Shown here piece after piece: positions 38,314 through 47,708 of a stretch of DNA of 64,000 nt. The notes beneath the pieces were generated by a model, which saw only the letters and a list, made by a program, of their open reading frames with translations, ran no database searches and had not been told where the DNA came from. Each line of letters opens with the position of its first letter. Within the stretch, counting starts at the first letter, position 1. This DNA is from Streptomyces sp. SCSIO 30461. GTDB lineage: Bacteria; Actinomycetota; Actinomycetes; Streptomycetales; Streptomycetaceae. Where the stretch lies: NCBI RefSeq assembly GCF_037023745.1, contig NZ_CP146101.1:3898001-3962000 (forward strand), written 5' to 3'. The position numbers and the translations under genes are program-made.

Positions 38314-38720
38314 GTGCGGGAGCTCCAGGCGTGGCCACGGGAAGTCGGGCAGCTGCGGGGTTGGGAGGCAGGGGTGGCGCTGCCGGTGACCGGTCCGCTT
38401 GCCACGTCGGGCAGTCTGCGTGTGGACGCGGTGTTCCGTGCCCCGGAGGATGGGGTGCCGTTGCCGGTCGTGGAGGTGGACTGCCACAACGAGCCGGCTG
38501 CCACGGTCGCGGCGAAGATCGAGCGGCTCCGCGCGTACTTCCTGGAGACGCGCCAGGAGCGGGACTCCGCACGTGATGTCTGTCCGCCGCTGGCACTCGT
38601 GCTCGCCAAGGGCGTGGGACTGGATGCCCTGACCGATGCCGAGAGTGGGCTTGAATCCCGGCGCGCGATGTCCTGGGCGTGTCCGTCATGCGGCAGGGAC
38701 GTGGACCCCGCCTACCCGAC
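38314..38720 (+). pseudogene. Replication-relaxation (Replic_Relax) family C-terminal remnant
   Basis: The segment LRVDAVFRAPEDGVPLPVVEVDCHNEPAATVAAKIERLRAYF matches the nuclease-like strand-helix core seen in Streptomyces plasmid Replic_Relax proteins (the -D-V----P-LFVEVD--TE----AAK---Y--F pattern). The expected N-terminal winged-helix part is missing. The frame runs on without stop into unrelated sequence. Probably debris of a plasmid or integrative element. Bases 38053-38313 hold no supported gene. Confidence 0.5.
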
Positions 38721-38998
38721 ACGGCCGGCTACCAGCCTCCTGAGGGCGGCCCGGGCACGATACGCGAGCGGGCACGATGCGAGCTGGAGGCTGCGCGGGA
38801 ACGCACAGGCATCATGGGCCGACTGCGTGCCCGGACCGCCGACCGGTAGTCGGGGGTACCGAGTTCGGTGTTCCTGCGGATGGGCGCTACACCATGACGC
38901 GTGCCGGTACGGTCGGGAGGGTGACGTGAGAACTGAGGCTGATCCTTTGGAGTGGACACACCCTGACGAGATCTTGATGGTCCAGGGGGGATGTCCGG

Positions 38999-39313
38999 GT
39001 GGGACGCAGGTCTCCGTATCCGGAGAAGTTCAGGAAGGACGCTGTCGCGCTCTATCGCGCCGCTGCCGGGAAGCGGACGTACGCGGTGGTGGCCGCGGAT
39101 CTCGGTATCACCGCCGAGTCGGCGCGGACGTGGGTCCGAAAGGACGAGGCCCAGGCCGCGCCCGAGGGCCGCGACGGCAGCGTCAGCGCGGCAGAGGGGC
39201 TGGCCCGCCTGCGGGCGGAGAACGCCAGGCTGCTCAAAGCCGAGCAGGAGTGGCGGCCGGAGCGTGAGATCCTGCGCAGGGCAGCCGCCTATTTCGCCCG
39301 GGAGGTGAAGTGA
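38999..39313 (+). CDS. IS3-family transposase OrfA
   Basis: 104 residues from GTG 38999 (GRRSPYPEKFRKDAVALYRAAAGKR), HTH (VAADLGITAESARTWV) and a coiled-coil C-terminus. The stop overlaps the orfB start by four bases. Intact but without a working partner. Confidence 0.85.
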   Translation: MGRRSPYPEKFRKDAVALYRAAAGKRTYAVVAADLGITAESARTWVRKDEAQAAPEGRDGSVSAAEGLARLRAENARLLKAEQEWRPEREILRRAAAYFAREVK

Positions 39314-39777
39314 GCCCCCGCCGCTGGCCCTTCATCTCCGACAACCGCGCCGACTCCGGCGTCAAGCGGATCTGCCGGGTGCTCGGGGCATCCCGCGCTG
39401 GCTCCTACCGGCACCTGGCCACCGAGGACGCCCGCGCCGAACGCCAGGCCGACAAGCTGGCGTTGCGACGACCGGTTGAACCTGAGCAGTACAGTGCGGC
39501 CGCCTTCGCCGACATCTGCTGCCGACACGGTATCCGCCGCAGCATGGGCCGAATCGGATCGAGTTATGACGCCCTCGCCGAGTCGTTCTTCCAGGGCCTC
39601 AAGCGCGAGTTGCTCCACGGGCGCCGCTGGACCTTAAAGGCGCAGACCCGACTCGAGCCGTTCCGCTGGCTTTCGTACTACAACCGGCGCCGTCGCCACT
39701 CCGCGCTCGGCTACCGCACACCAGCCGAGTTCGAACAACAACTGATCACGACACGTACGCTGACACTCGTCGCATGA
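39310..39777 (+). pseudogene. IS3-family transposase OrfB, internally deleted
   Basis: The N-terminal VKRICRVLGASRAGSYRHLATEDARAERQADKLA joins directly, in frame, to a fragment around the third acidic residue (DALAESFFQGLKRELL). About 120 residues with the first two catalytic Asp are missing, so it cannot be active despite being an open frame. C-terminal YYNRRRRHSALGYRTPAEFE is normal. Confidence 0.88.
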
Positions 39778-39926
39778 AACCCGGTGTCCACTCCCCGGGA
39801 TCAATCCCATCCGGGGCACCGGCCCCAACGGGCGGGACAGCCCTGACTACCCGTCGTGGGCCGCCCTGTCCGCCAGGGCCGGCGGCCGCCCCGCGCCCGG
39901 GGGTTCGGGGAGGGACGTCCGCGGTG

Positions 39927-40364
39927 TCAGCCGTGGGCCCGACCGTGGCCGCCGCCCGGGCCCCAGGGCAGGACACCGCTCTCCGCGGCCTTGAGGATGG
40001 CGTCGGCTTGCTCCTGGGTGAGCTTCCCCTCGGACACCGCCTCCTTGAGGCGCTTCTCGCGCTCCTCCTTGTGCTCCTGCTGCTTCTCGCTGCGGATCTT
40101 CTCCAGCGCCGCCTTCACCTTGTCCTCTGACACGCCCAGTTCCTTCGCCAGAGCGGCCGCCAGTTCCTCCTGGCGCTCCTCCATGCGGTCTTTCCGGGCC
40201 TCCCTGTGCTCCTCACGCGGCTTCGGCGTGCCACCGGAAGGCGCGGTCGACTCCGTCGCAGTGGTCGGAGCGTTGTCCGCCGCGAGCGCCACGGCGGGGA
40301 ACAGCAGCCCCACGCTCGCGACTCCTGCGATAGCGAGACCCACTCGAGCTCTCTTGGTCACCAT
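39927..40364 (-). CDS. Secreted helical charged protein
   Basis: 145 residues from ATG 40364 with GGAGGA eight bases upstream. A signal peptide (KRARVGLAIAGVASVGLLFPAVALAAD) is cleaved near residue 29. A Thr/Ser/Pro linker is followed by a long charged helix rich in Glu, Lys and Arg. Two repeat-like units (ELGVSEDKVKAALEKI and EGKLTQEQADAILKAAESG) resemble those of small secreted proteins with YckD-like helical hairpins. The tail is Gly/His-rich. Extracellular; function unknown. Confidence 0.85.
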   Translation of the reverse strand: MVTKRARVGLAIAGVASVGLLFPAVALAADNAPTTATESTAPSGGTPKPREEHREARKDRMEERQEELAAALAKELGVSEDKVKAALEKIRSEKQQEHKEEREKRLKEAVSEGKLTQEQADAILKAAESGVLPWGPGGGHGRAHG

Positions 40365-40744
40365 GGAACATTCCTCCGCTTCCGGGATCCGTGTCGTCTT
40401 CGAAGATCGGACACGAGGATGTGGCGAATCTGGGAGCGAGATGAGAATCCCCTTTGAAGCTCGCAGCTCCCGCGCCGTCACGGTCCGCCTACCGGCCGGC
40501 CGGGCCGTGCGCGAAGGACGTGGGCAACCGGTCGAGGGCAGCTCCCGCAGGGCGGTTGCAAGTTCCGGGAGCGCGTGTGGCTGGTCGGGTTGTGACCAGT
40601 TGGGGCGCATAGCAGGGCAGGCACGGGCTTCGTGATCATTGTGGTGTCTAAGCCCGATGATCACGAGGTGGCCCGTGCCTGCTGCTGTATCTTCTCCCAT
40701 CCCTGCCGTGTTGGTGAAGCTGGGGCCGCTGGATGCCGGCCGGA

Positions 40745-41158
40745 TTCGACATGGCCATCTTCCCCACCGCGGGTCATCTGGTCTCCTGGGCCAAGCTCTC
40801 CCCGCGAACCATCCAGTCCGCCGGAAGGAATCTCCCCGGTGGCATCGGGCAGGGCAACCCCTGGCTGAGGGCGGCGCTGGGCGAGGCCGCGATGGCTGCC
40901 GCCCGGACCGACACGTTCCTCGGGGCCCGTTACAAACGGCTCGTGAAGCGCCGAGGCCACGGGAAGGCCCTGGTGGCCGTCGCCCGCTCGATGCTCGTGA
41001 TCGTCTGGCACCTGCTCGGCGATCCTGATGCCCGCTTCCACGACCTCGGATCCGACCACCACCTGAGGGTTCTCGATTCCGCCGCCCGGACCAGAGGGCT
41101 CGTGCGTCAGCTCCAGGCTCTCGGCCACGAGGTGACCCTCACCACGAAGGCCGCATAG
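40745..41158 (+). pseudogene. IS110-family transposase, C-terminal fragment
   Basis: FPTAGHLVSWAKLSPRTIQSAGRN … GNPWLRAALGEAAMAAARTDTFLGARYKRLVKRRGHGKALVAVARSML is the Tnp20 C-terminal domain with its conserved AGHL and serine-containing block. The N-terminal DEDD domain is absent. Fused to ISAs1 codons upstream. Confidence 0.85.
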
Positions 41159-41385
41159 ATGGAGCGCCCAACGCGTACGGCCTCGGGAGGAAGACCGCGA
41201 TGAAGGTGGTTATTTTCGGGTTAGATCACGTGCTTCCAGCCGCTGCTGGCTCCGCTGGACCTGACCGGCACCGTTGTCACCTTCGACGCCCTGCACTCGG
41301 TCAAGGCGAACGTCTCCTGGCTGGTCGAGACCAAGAAGGCCCACTACATCGCCGTGATCAAGACCAACCGTCGCACAGATCCTCC

Positions 41386-41695
41386 AACGCAACGGCAGAC
41401 CACTGCCGCCCAGACGGGGCCATGGCCGGTCGACCCGGCCGAAGCGCCCCGGGAACACGAGTGGTGGCTGGGGGACCTCGCCGCCCACCTCGGCTGCACC
41501 CTCGGCACAGCCCGAAAATGGATCACAGACGGGCGCCTCACCGGACGACAGGAGACACGGCACCCCTACCGATGGATCATGAACACCCCACCAGAGAAGA
41601 TCACCGAACTCGAAGAACGCCTCGCCAAGACACGCGGGCGACGCACCCGCATCCACCCCCGCTTCGCCGAACTCCTCGGCGAAGACAACCCATAG
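41386..41695 (+). pseudogene. HTH/recombinase-like C-terminal fragment
   Basis: EHEWWLGDLAAHLGCTLGTARKWITDGRLTGRQ is a MerR-like helix-turn-helix, followed by HPYRWIMNTPPEKITELEERLAKTRG. Such a domain is found at the C-terminus of some large serine recombinases and their relatives in Streptomyces. It sits inside the ISAs1 relic and has no own start. Confidence 0.4.
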
Positions 41696-42034
41696 GCGCA
41701 GCCTGCTTGACGCATCGAAAACTCCTCCCACCACATCAGGGACGTCACCTTCAACGAGGACGCCTCCACCGTCCACACCGGAACCGCACCCCGCGCCATG
41801 GCCACCCCTCGCAACCTCGCCATCGGAGTGCTGAAAGCCCTCGGCGCAGACAACATCGCCAAGACCACCCGAGCCATCCGCCACGAACCCGAACAAGCAC
41901 TCCCCATCCTCGGCATCACCAACGATCCAGACACTTACGGAACTTGATCAAACCCTGCAGCTCCCGGGGTGCGGGCCTGCCCGACTCCGCGACTGAACGT
42001 ACGAGCGATGCGGCACGCTTGGGGCCGGCATACG

Positions 42035-42190
42035 GGGTCTTCGAAGTTAAGCGGTGCGGCATGGCCATGCCAATACGACGGTCGTCGACCGGGGGGGCGG
42101 TCAGGCCAGTCATTGCACGGGCAGCGCACCGCGTCGGCCGTCCGCCCGGAAGCTGTCATGTACGCACGCACCGCTTAACTTCGAAGACCC
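42035..42190. mobile_element. MITE of ISL3 type, with 8-bp target duplication
   Basis: 156-bp element with perfect 24-base terminal inverted repeats (42035-42058 and 42167-42190, starting GGGTCTTCGAAGTTAAGC) and no coding capacity. It is flanked by the direct repeat GGCATACG at 42027-42034 and 42191-42198. ISL3 elements make 8-bp duplications, and the ISL3 transposase relic at 56218 ends in a related terminus (GGGTCTTCGAA, inverted, 56427-56437), which supports the family call. Confidence 0.85.
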
Positions 42191-42540
42191 GGCATACGTC
42201 CAAGGGCACCGAGGGAACCATCAGTGAGGGGGCAGGCAGAGTGAGTGCACGGGGTTGGGGGGCGCAGGCTGCGATAAACCTCGCATTGGAGACGGCCGAG
42301 TGGTTACTCGTCCCAGCGGCCGGAGCCGCCGGCACCGGAACGAGCCACCGACGACGCGCTGGCCAGAGCGCTCGATGCGGCCATGCTCGCCGAGCGCGAA
42401 TGGCTGAGCTCGCTGTCAACGGGCTTCGGACCAGACCGTCGAGGCGCTCCCGCAGATCGTGGAGGATGAGGGCCCTCCCGCCGTGTTGCGGGCTAGGTCG
42501 GCCTCGGCCTGGGACTGCTGCTGTGCAATCAGGTCGGGAC

Positions 42541-43033
42541 GGGCGGCACCGGGTGGACCGGGTTGGAGCGGGCCTCCGCCGAGATTCGCATGGAGCGCCC
42601 CGGATTGTCTGCACGCGCCACGTCGGCGCTCGCAATGCCGTATTGGCCAGGCTCCTCCATCGCCGACCGCCGCGCCTGGCTCGAGGGCGCCGCAGAGGCT
42701 GCGGGCGAGAGCGGTGACGAAGTCGTCCGCACGGTGGTGCGGGCCAACCGCACCGAGCTGGTGATGAGTTGCGGTGACCCCGAGGGGGGAACCTACTGAA
42801 GTCGCCGCCCACCGACCACCCCGCCCCCGGAATCCGCCGGCACACCGCCCGCGGGGTGTACAACGCCGCCGACTCGGCGGTGTGGCCCAGGCACTTCGCA
42901 AGGGCCGAGGATCTGCTGCGTGAGGGGCTCGAGCTGTCGGCACGCAGTGGTGCCCCGTACACCGAGCGCACCGCCCCGGGCGCGAGACTGCTGCTGAAGT
43001 TGTCACCGGGCGCCTGGGCGCACGGGGCCGGGT
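42541..43033 (+). pseudogene. LuxR/AAA-type regulator remnant
   Basis: Two pieces in different frames: LERASAEIRMERPGLSARATSALAM … VVRTVVRANRTELVMSCGDPE (42541-42780) and NAADSAVWPRHFARAEDLLREGLELSARSGAPYTERTA (42850-43000). They look like the helical repeat region of large LuxR (LAL-type) regulators. No ATPase or HTH part remains. From 42199 to 42540 only fragmentary frames are seen (ALARALDAAMLAEREWLS near 42370). Weak family call. Confidence 0.4.
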
Positions 43034-44596
43034 TCAGGGGTGGTCCGCGTCGCTGGGGAACGCCGCGAAGAGCACGGCGAGAACGACGGCGGCGACGAGC
43101 GCCGCGACGCCCAGGCTGACCTGGCCGGCTTGGATGAAGTTCCGCTCCGCGATGTCCGCGAGGCGCGCGTCGAAGTAGCGGATCTGAGTGCCGGAGGCGC
43201 TCATCGACACATGCGTGTGTGGATCCGCATGCAGAATGATCTCCCGGCTGGCGTCGATGCTCTCGGCCGGATCGGGAATTACCTGCTCGATGTCCCTGCC
43301 GAGGGTGACCCCCAACCACACGGTCATCACCGTCCCGAGTGCGGCGAAGCTCATCGCCCCGCCCAGAGGCTGCTGGGTGTTCACGATTCCGGATGCCATG
43401 CCCGACCGGTCCGGCGGCATGACCTCCAGCACCAGTGCCACAACCGGAGTGATGACCAAGGCGGAAGCCATACCGACGACGGCCATGCCGAGCAGGACCG
43501 TGCCCTTGCCTACGGGAAAGCCGAACACCATGGCGAGCAGACCGAGTAGCAGACCCGCCTGACCTGAAAGGAGCAAACGCCGCAGCCCGAACCTCCTCCG
43601 CAGCCTTGCGACCCTTAGAGCGACCGCCGCATATCCAGCCGCGAACGGAAGGACGAGAAACCCGATCACCACTGGGGAATACTCTCGAATACTGTGGTAA
43701 TACTGCATCACGACGAAGAACGCCCCTTCGTTGCAGAAGGCAGCGAAGAACACCGTGGCCACGGCGAGCGAGTACAACCGGCTGCGGAACAGTGAGACGT
43801 CGAGCATGGGGTGACGGGCACGGGATTCACAGACCACAAAGGCGAGGAATCCCAGCAAACTCAGCCCGAGCAGCGAGAGCGTGACGCTCGAGCGCCATCC
43901 GAAGGACGGCCCCTGGATCATCGCGAAGGCCAGTGACGCCACTGTCGCGACGAAGAAGAACTGGCCCGTCCAGTCAAATCTGCGGATGCACACGTATTGT
44001 GATTTGGATACCCAGCGAAGTGTGATGACCAACACGACGACGCACAGCGGAACCGTGGCGACGAAGAGGCCGCGCCAGCCCATCAACTGGACCAGGATTC
44101 CTCCCACGGGCGGCCCCATGGCCACTGCCACGCTTCCCACGGCAACCCAGTTTCCGACAGCCTTCGTTCTGGCCTCCCGAGTGGCGCTCACCCTGCTCAC
44201 CAGGGCGAGCGAGGTGACAATGACCGCAGCGGCCGAAACCCCCTGAACTCCTCTCGCCACCACCAGGACAAGCACGCTTGACGTTACGGCGGCGACCAAC
44301 GAGCAGGCGACATACACGACCAGGCTCACCACGTAGACTTTTTTACTGCCGAATGCATCCGCCAGCGTCGCGCTGATCATCGTGGCCGATGCCATACCGA
44401 TGCTGTAGACCCCCACGAGCCATTGCAGATCGGATTCCCCCATGCCTAGATCAAGCTGCATGTCGAAGATCCCGACATAGGTGATCAGGACGTTTACGTT
44501 GACGACGAACAGCCCGAGATATGCCGCGAGGAGAGTGCTCAGTTGACCTTTGCTCCAATAGGGGCGGGGCGGCAGGGAAGGCATTTCGAGCGACAT
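43034..44596 (-). CDS. MFS transporter, DHA2 (14-helix, EmrB/QacA) family
   Basis: Integral membrane exporter of 520 residues with about 14 hydrophobic helices. Motifs: DLQWLVGVYSIGMASATMISATLADAFGSKK (motif A region), the RGVQGVSAAAV motif B and VAMGPPVGGILVQLMGWRGLF (motif C), typical of drug/proton antiporters. A polar insert of about 50 residues near 430-480 lies in the last extracellular loop. Codons are slightly less GC-rich than neighbours. No regulator is adjacent; probably efflux of a toxic compound. Substrate unknown. Confidence 0.92.
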   Translation of the reverse strand: MSLEMPSLPPRPYWSKGQLSTLLAAYLGLFVVNVNVLITYVGIFDMQLDLGMGESDLQWLVGVYSIGMASATMISATLADAFGSKKVYVVSLVVYVACSLVAAVTSSVLVLVVARGVQGVSAAAVIVTSLALVSRVSATREARTKAVGNWVAVGSVAVAMGPPVGGILVQLMGWRGLFVATVPLCVVVLVITLRWVSKSQYVCIRRFDWTGQFFFVATVASLAFAMIQGPSFGWRSSVTLSLLGLSLLGFLAFVVCESRARHPMLDVSLFRSRLYSLAVATVFFAAFCNEGAFFVVMQYYHSIREYSPVVIGFLVLPFAAGYAAVALRVARLRRRFGLRRLLLSGQAGLLLGLLAMVFGFPVGKGTVLLGMAVVGMASALVITPVVALVLEVMPPDRSGMASGIVNTQQPLGGAMSFAALGTVMTVWLGVTLGRDIEQVIPDPAESIDASREIILHADPHTHVSMSASGTQIRYFDARLADIAERNFIQAGQVSLGVAALVAAVVLAVLFAAFPSDADHP

Positions 44597-44712
44597 GGCT
44601 GGAGCGTATCAGCGTGCTTGGTCATTCGATAAGACATAGCCTCCGCCGTCGCGAATCCGCGGCTGTGGAAGATCGGGGGCGCGCTACCGGGCCAAGGGAT
44701 CCGAGCCGTAGG

Positions 44713-46325
44713 GTAAGCATTCAGAAGGTTGTTCGTGCGTCCGTCTCCTGATGATGTGACAGGTGCGGGGCGGGTGCGGCAGGATCCGGGGTCATGTCGT
44801 CTGCTCTGGAGTCTGCGTCGTGTGAGGATCTCCTCGTGCTGATCGGATTGCTCCAGCGGCAGGTGGCGGCCGCAGAGGCGCGGGTTGAAGCGGCAGAGGT
44901 GCAGGCGGCCGAACTCGCGGTGGCCAACGAGCGGTTGACCGCTCGGGTGGCGGAGCTGGAGCGGCGTCTTGGCCGGAACTCGGGCAACTCCTCGATGCCG
45001 CCCTCCTCGGACACCTTCGGGCGGCCGGAGAAGAAGCCGCAGCCCAGGAGTGGACGCAAGCGAGGCCGTCAGCCCGGCGCCGACGGGTCGGGCCTGGCCA
45101 TGACCGACAAGCCCGACGCCACCGAGGACCATGTCCCGGCGGCCTGCAGCGGCTGCGGAAGCACACTGGACCAGAGCGACAGCGTCAGCTTCGAGCGGCG
45201 CCAGGTCCGGGACATCCCCCTGTCCACGGTAAAGATCACCGAGCACCGGGCCCACCGCTGCCGGTGTGCCTGCGGCACGGTCACCGCCCAGCCGATGCCC
45301 GGGCATATCGCCGGGTCCCCGTCCTCCTACGGTCCGAACCTGCGCGCGCTCGCCGTCTACCTGCTGGTTTTCCAGCACATTCCCGTCGAGCGGACCGCGC
45401 AGCTGATCAAGGACGTGACCGGGGCGGAGGTCTCCACCGGCTGGGTGGCCTGTCTTCTTCCCGAGGCCGCCGACCTGGTCGCGGACTCCGTGAACCTGAT
45501 CAGGGCCTTGCTGGTGATGGGGCACATCCTGCACGCGGACGAGACCACCACCCGCATCGGCTCGTTGCGGCGCCGGCTGCACGTGGCCTGCACCGACTTC
45601 CTCACCCTGCTCCACCTCGCCCCGCGTTCACGCGCCGGCGCCGACGCGGGCGGGGTGCTGCCCAACTACCGCGGCGTCCTGGTCCACGACTCGCTGTCCC
45701 TGTATGCGGGCTACCCGCACCGCACCCACCAGTTGTGCGGCGCCCATCCGATCCGTGAACTGACCGCCGCCGAAGAGGACTTTCCCCACCAGAAACGGCA
45801 CCAGCAGATCCGGTGGGCCCTGGCCGGGCTGAACACCCAGGCGACGCGTGTACGTACCGGTGAGATCGGGGAGATCACCCCCGAGGCCCCGCTGCTGCAC
45901 CTGGACGCCTTCCACCAGGGCATCACCGTCGGACTCTCCGAGCACCCCCGAGCGCCGGGCCGCAAACAGTCCCCGGGCCGCAACCTGCTCGAACGGCTGC
46001 GGGACCAGGCCCACTCAGTCCTGCACTTCGCAGACGACCCCCGGCATGTGCCCTTCACCAACAACTGCGGCGAGCGGGCGCTGCGACCGGTCAAGACCCA
46101 GCTGAAGATCTCCGGCTGTCACCAGTCCGAGACCGGTGCGAGGGCCTGGCTCGCTGTGCGCTCCTACCTCGACTCCGCCCGCAAACACGGGCTGAGCGCC
46201 TTCAAGGCCATCCACCGCGCCTTCACCGGAAACCTCTGGATGCCCCCGATCGAGCAAGCCGCCTGACCAGCACGTCTCACATACCGTTACTGTACCGGCC
46301 AACCGCATTCCTCCTGAATGCTTAC
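44713..46325 (+). mobile_element. IS66-family element
   Basis: 1613 bp with inverted ends GTAAGCATTCAGAAGG and CCTCCTGAATGCTTAC (one mismatch). It carries a single large transposase gene and lacks tnpA/tnpB, as in the ISBst12-like IS66 group. I found no 8-bp target duplication, so a flank was probably rearranged. Confidence 0.85.
44794..46266 (+). CDS. IS66-family transposase
   Basis: 490 residues, intact. N-terminal coiled coil (LLQRQVAAAEARVEAAEVQAAELAVANERLTARVAELE), RNSGNSSMPPSSD linker, a zinc-finger region (CSGCGSTLDQ … HRCRCACG), then the DDE core with HADETTTRIG, YRGVLVHDSLSLYA and FTNNCGERALRPVKTQLKISG carrying the acidic residues. Confidence 0.93.
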   Translation: MSSALESASCEDLLVLIGLLQRQVAAAEARVEAAEVQAAELAVANERLTARVAELERRLGRNSGNSSMPPSSDTFGRPEKKPQPRSGRKRGRQPGADGSGLAMTDKPDATEDHVPAACSGCGSTLDQSDSVSFERRQVRDIPLSTVKITEHRAHRCRCACGTVTAQPMPGHIAGSPSSYGPNLRALAVYLLVFQHIPVERTAQLIKDVTGAEVSTGWVACLLPEAADLVADSVNLIRALLVMGHILHADETTTRIGSLRRRLHVACTDFLTLLHLAPRSRAGADAGGVLPNYRGVLVHDSLSLYAGYPHRTHQLCGAHPIRELTAAEEDFPHQKRHQQIRWALAGLNTQATRVRTGEIGEITPEAPLLHLDAFHQGITVGLSEHPRAPGRKQSPGRNLLERLRDQAHSVLHFADDPRHVPFTNNCGERALRPVKTQLKISGCHQSETGARAWLAVRSYLDSARKHGLSAFKAIHRAFTGNLWMPPIEQAA

Positions 46326-46327
46326 GC

Positions 46328-46459
46328 GCCACCGAACAGCAGCTCCAGAACATCGCCGCCGAAGGCCTGCAGGAGATCTACTTCAAGGACCGCGGCCGCC
46401 GCGCCCAGGGCCTGCTGGTGGAGTTCACCGACATCGACTACGTCGAGTTCGATCTGTAA
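46328..46459 (+). pseudogene. C-terminal gene remnant adjoining IS66
   Basis: The frame ATEQQLQNIAAEGLQEIYFK … AQGLLVEFTDIDYVEFDL then TAA is a well-formed protein end truncated at the IS66 terminus. No family recognised. Confidence 0.45.
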
Positions 46460-46634
46460 TCCGTACCGGCCAAGGCCCGGCCGCCACTCGTGTGATGAGC
46501 CGAGGCCCGATAGTTGTCACATAGGCAGACTTGTTGTCACCGTGGCCGGGGTTGGTGGGCGTTGTAGCCAGCTCAACGCTGACGCCAATTGAGGCAGCAG
46601 TGGACTGTCGGTGGCTGGTGGCAGGATCACCGGC

Positions 46635-47708
46635 ATGGTTTTCGTACGTACTACTCCGCCGAGGCCCGTCCAGGTGACCGCGGTCTTTCCCGAGCTGGCT
46701 CCGTTGGCGCGGCCTGCGGTGCGGCTGCATCCGCGTCCGGGGTCGCCTTCGGTAGGGGACAGCTCGGTCGGGGGGCCGTTGCTGTGGCCGGCAGGGGAGC
46801 CGTGGCCGCACTGCGAAGACGCGCACCTGCACGTGGACACCGGATTCCGCGAGTCACCGACCGAAGTGCGGCTCGGAAGACGCTTGCGGTCCCGGTGGCG
46901 CCCTGACGGCCGGGCTGCCACGCTCACACCCGAGGAGGAGGCGCTCAAGGAGCGCGATGCCGCGCGGCTCGCCGAGCGGCTCGACGCCGGCCCTCCCTAT
47001 CCCGCCGAATGCCCGGTCCCGATGTTGCCCGTGGCTCAGCTGTTCCTGCGTGACATACCCCTGTTGCGGCCGCCCGGGAAGGCCGATCTGCTTCAGGTTC
47101 TCTGGTGCCCGTACGAGCACGAACCGCATTACAAGCCGTCGACCGCCCTGTTCTGGCGCTCGGCAGCAGAGGTCGGCGACATCCTCGCCACACCACCGGA
47201 ACCGTACGAGGCGGACTATCCGGGTTACGTGCCAGAGCCGTGCGTGCTGGCGCCAGAAGCGATCACTGAGTACCCCAACAGCCTGGATCTGAGCCCGGAG
47301 CTGCAGCTGATGCTGGATGACTGGAGCAGGTGGCAGGCAGCCAGCGCTGGCGTGGACAGCTCCTACGCAGCGTATCCGCGCGAGTTCTACCACGTTCACC
47401 TGGGCAACGCACCCGGCTGGAAGGTCGGCGGCTGGCCTCTGTGGGGCCGCACCGACCCGTACCGTCGCTACTGCGCTGTGTGCGAGGTGCAGATGGTCCC
47501 GCTGCTGACGATCGCTTCCTTTGAGTGGGGCGGCGGTGAAGGTCGCAGCTGGGCGCCGCAGGAAGACCAGGCCGCCCTGGCTGACTCTCACTACCGGGGC
47601 CAGAGCCCCTCGCAGCCGACGCGGGTAGAAGTAGGCAGCACGGACAACATGCAGATCTACGTCTGCCCGACCTCCCCCGAACATCCACACACAGACCTGG
47701 TCCAATGA
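46635..47708 (+). CDS. DUF1963-like (YwqG-type) protein
   Basis: 357 residues from ATG 46635; GTG 46611 is an alternative. Features of the family: GGPLLWPAGEPWPHC near the N-terminus, PMLPVAQLFLRDIP, a VGGWPLWGRTDP motif and the C-terminal STDNMQIYVCPTSPEHPH. The family is widespread in actinomycetes and of unknown function, probably cytosolic. Stand-alone gene between IS66 and an IS701-like element. Confidence 0.7.
   Translation: MVFVRTTPPRPVQVTAVFPELAPLARPAVRLHPRPGSPSVGDSSVGGPLLWPAGEPWPHCEDAHLHVDTGFRESPTEVRLGRRLRSRWRPDGRAATLTPEEEALKERDAARLAERLDAGPPYPAECPVPMLPVAQLFLRDIPLLRPPGKADLLQVLWCPYEHEPHYKPSTALFWRSAAEVGDILATPPEPYEADYPGYVPEPCVLAPEAITEYPNSLDLSPELQLMLDDWSRWQAASAGVDSSYAAYPREFYHVHLGNAPGWKVGGWPLWGRTDPYRRYCAVCEVQMVPLLTIASFEWGGGEGRSWAPQEDQAALADSHYRGQSPSQPTRVEVGSTDNMQIYVCPTSPEHPHTDLVQ

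Larger units (their letters stand above)
38949..39794 (+). mobile_element. Deleted IS3-family element
   Basis: Inverted ends GGAGTGGACAC and GTGTCCACTCC bound about 850 bp, some 400 bp less than a full element because orfB has an internal deletion. No target duplication was seen. Confidence 0.75.
40673..41946 (+). pseudogene. ISAs1-family transposase relic, in three separated pieces
   Basis: N-terminal codons (VPAAVSSPIPAVLVKLGPLDA, 40673-40738), a central piece with the catalytic segment (LLAPLDLTGTVVTFDALHSVKANVSWLVE, about 41229-41374) and the C-terminal part (HHIRDVTFNEDASTVHTGTAPRAMA … NIAKTTRAIRHEP, about 41718-41946). The first two are separated by an IS110 fragment and the last two by an HTH-protein fragment. 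Identified by family pattern; not functional. Confidence 0.65.

Noticed and set aside
36034..39267. A 1077-codon plus-strand open frame
   Set aside because: It runs antisense to the GMC, VOC and dehydrogenase genes. Only the segment 38314-38720 has a family pattern, and it is annotated as a remnant.
44700..46335. Target duplication for the IS66 element
   Set aside because: The 8 bases on each side (GCCGTAGG and GCGCCACC) do not match, so none is claimed.
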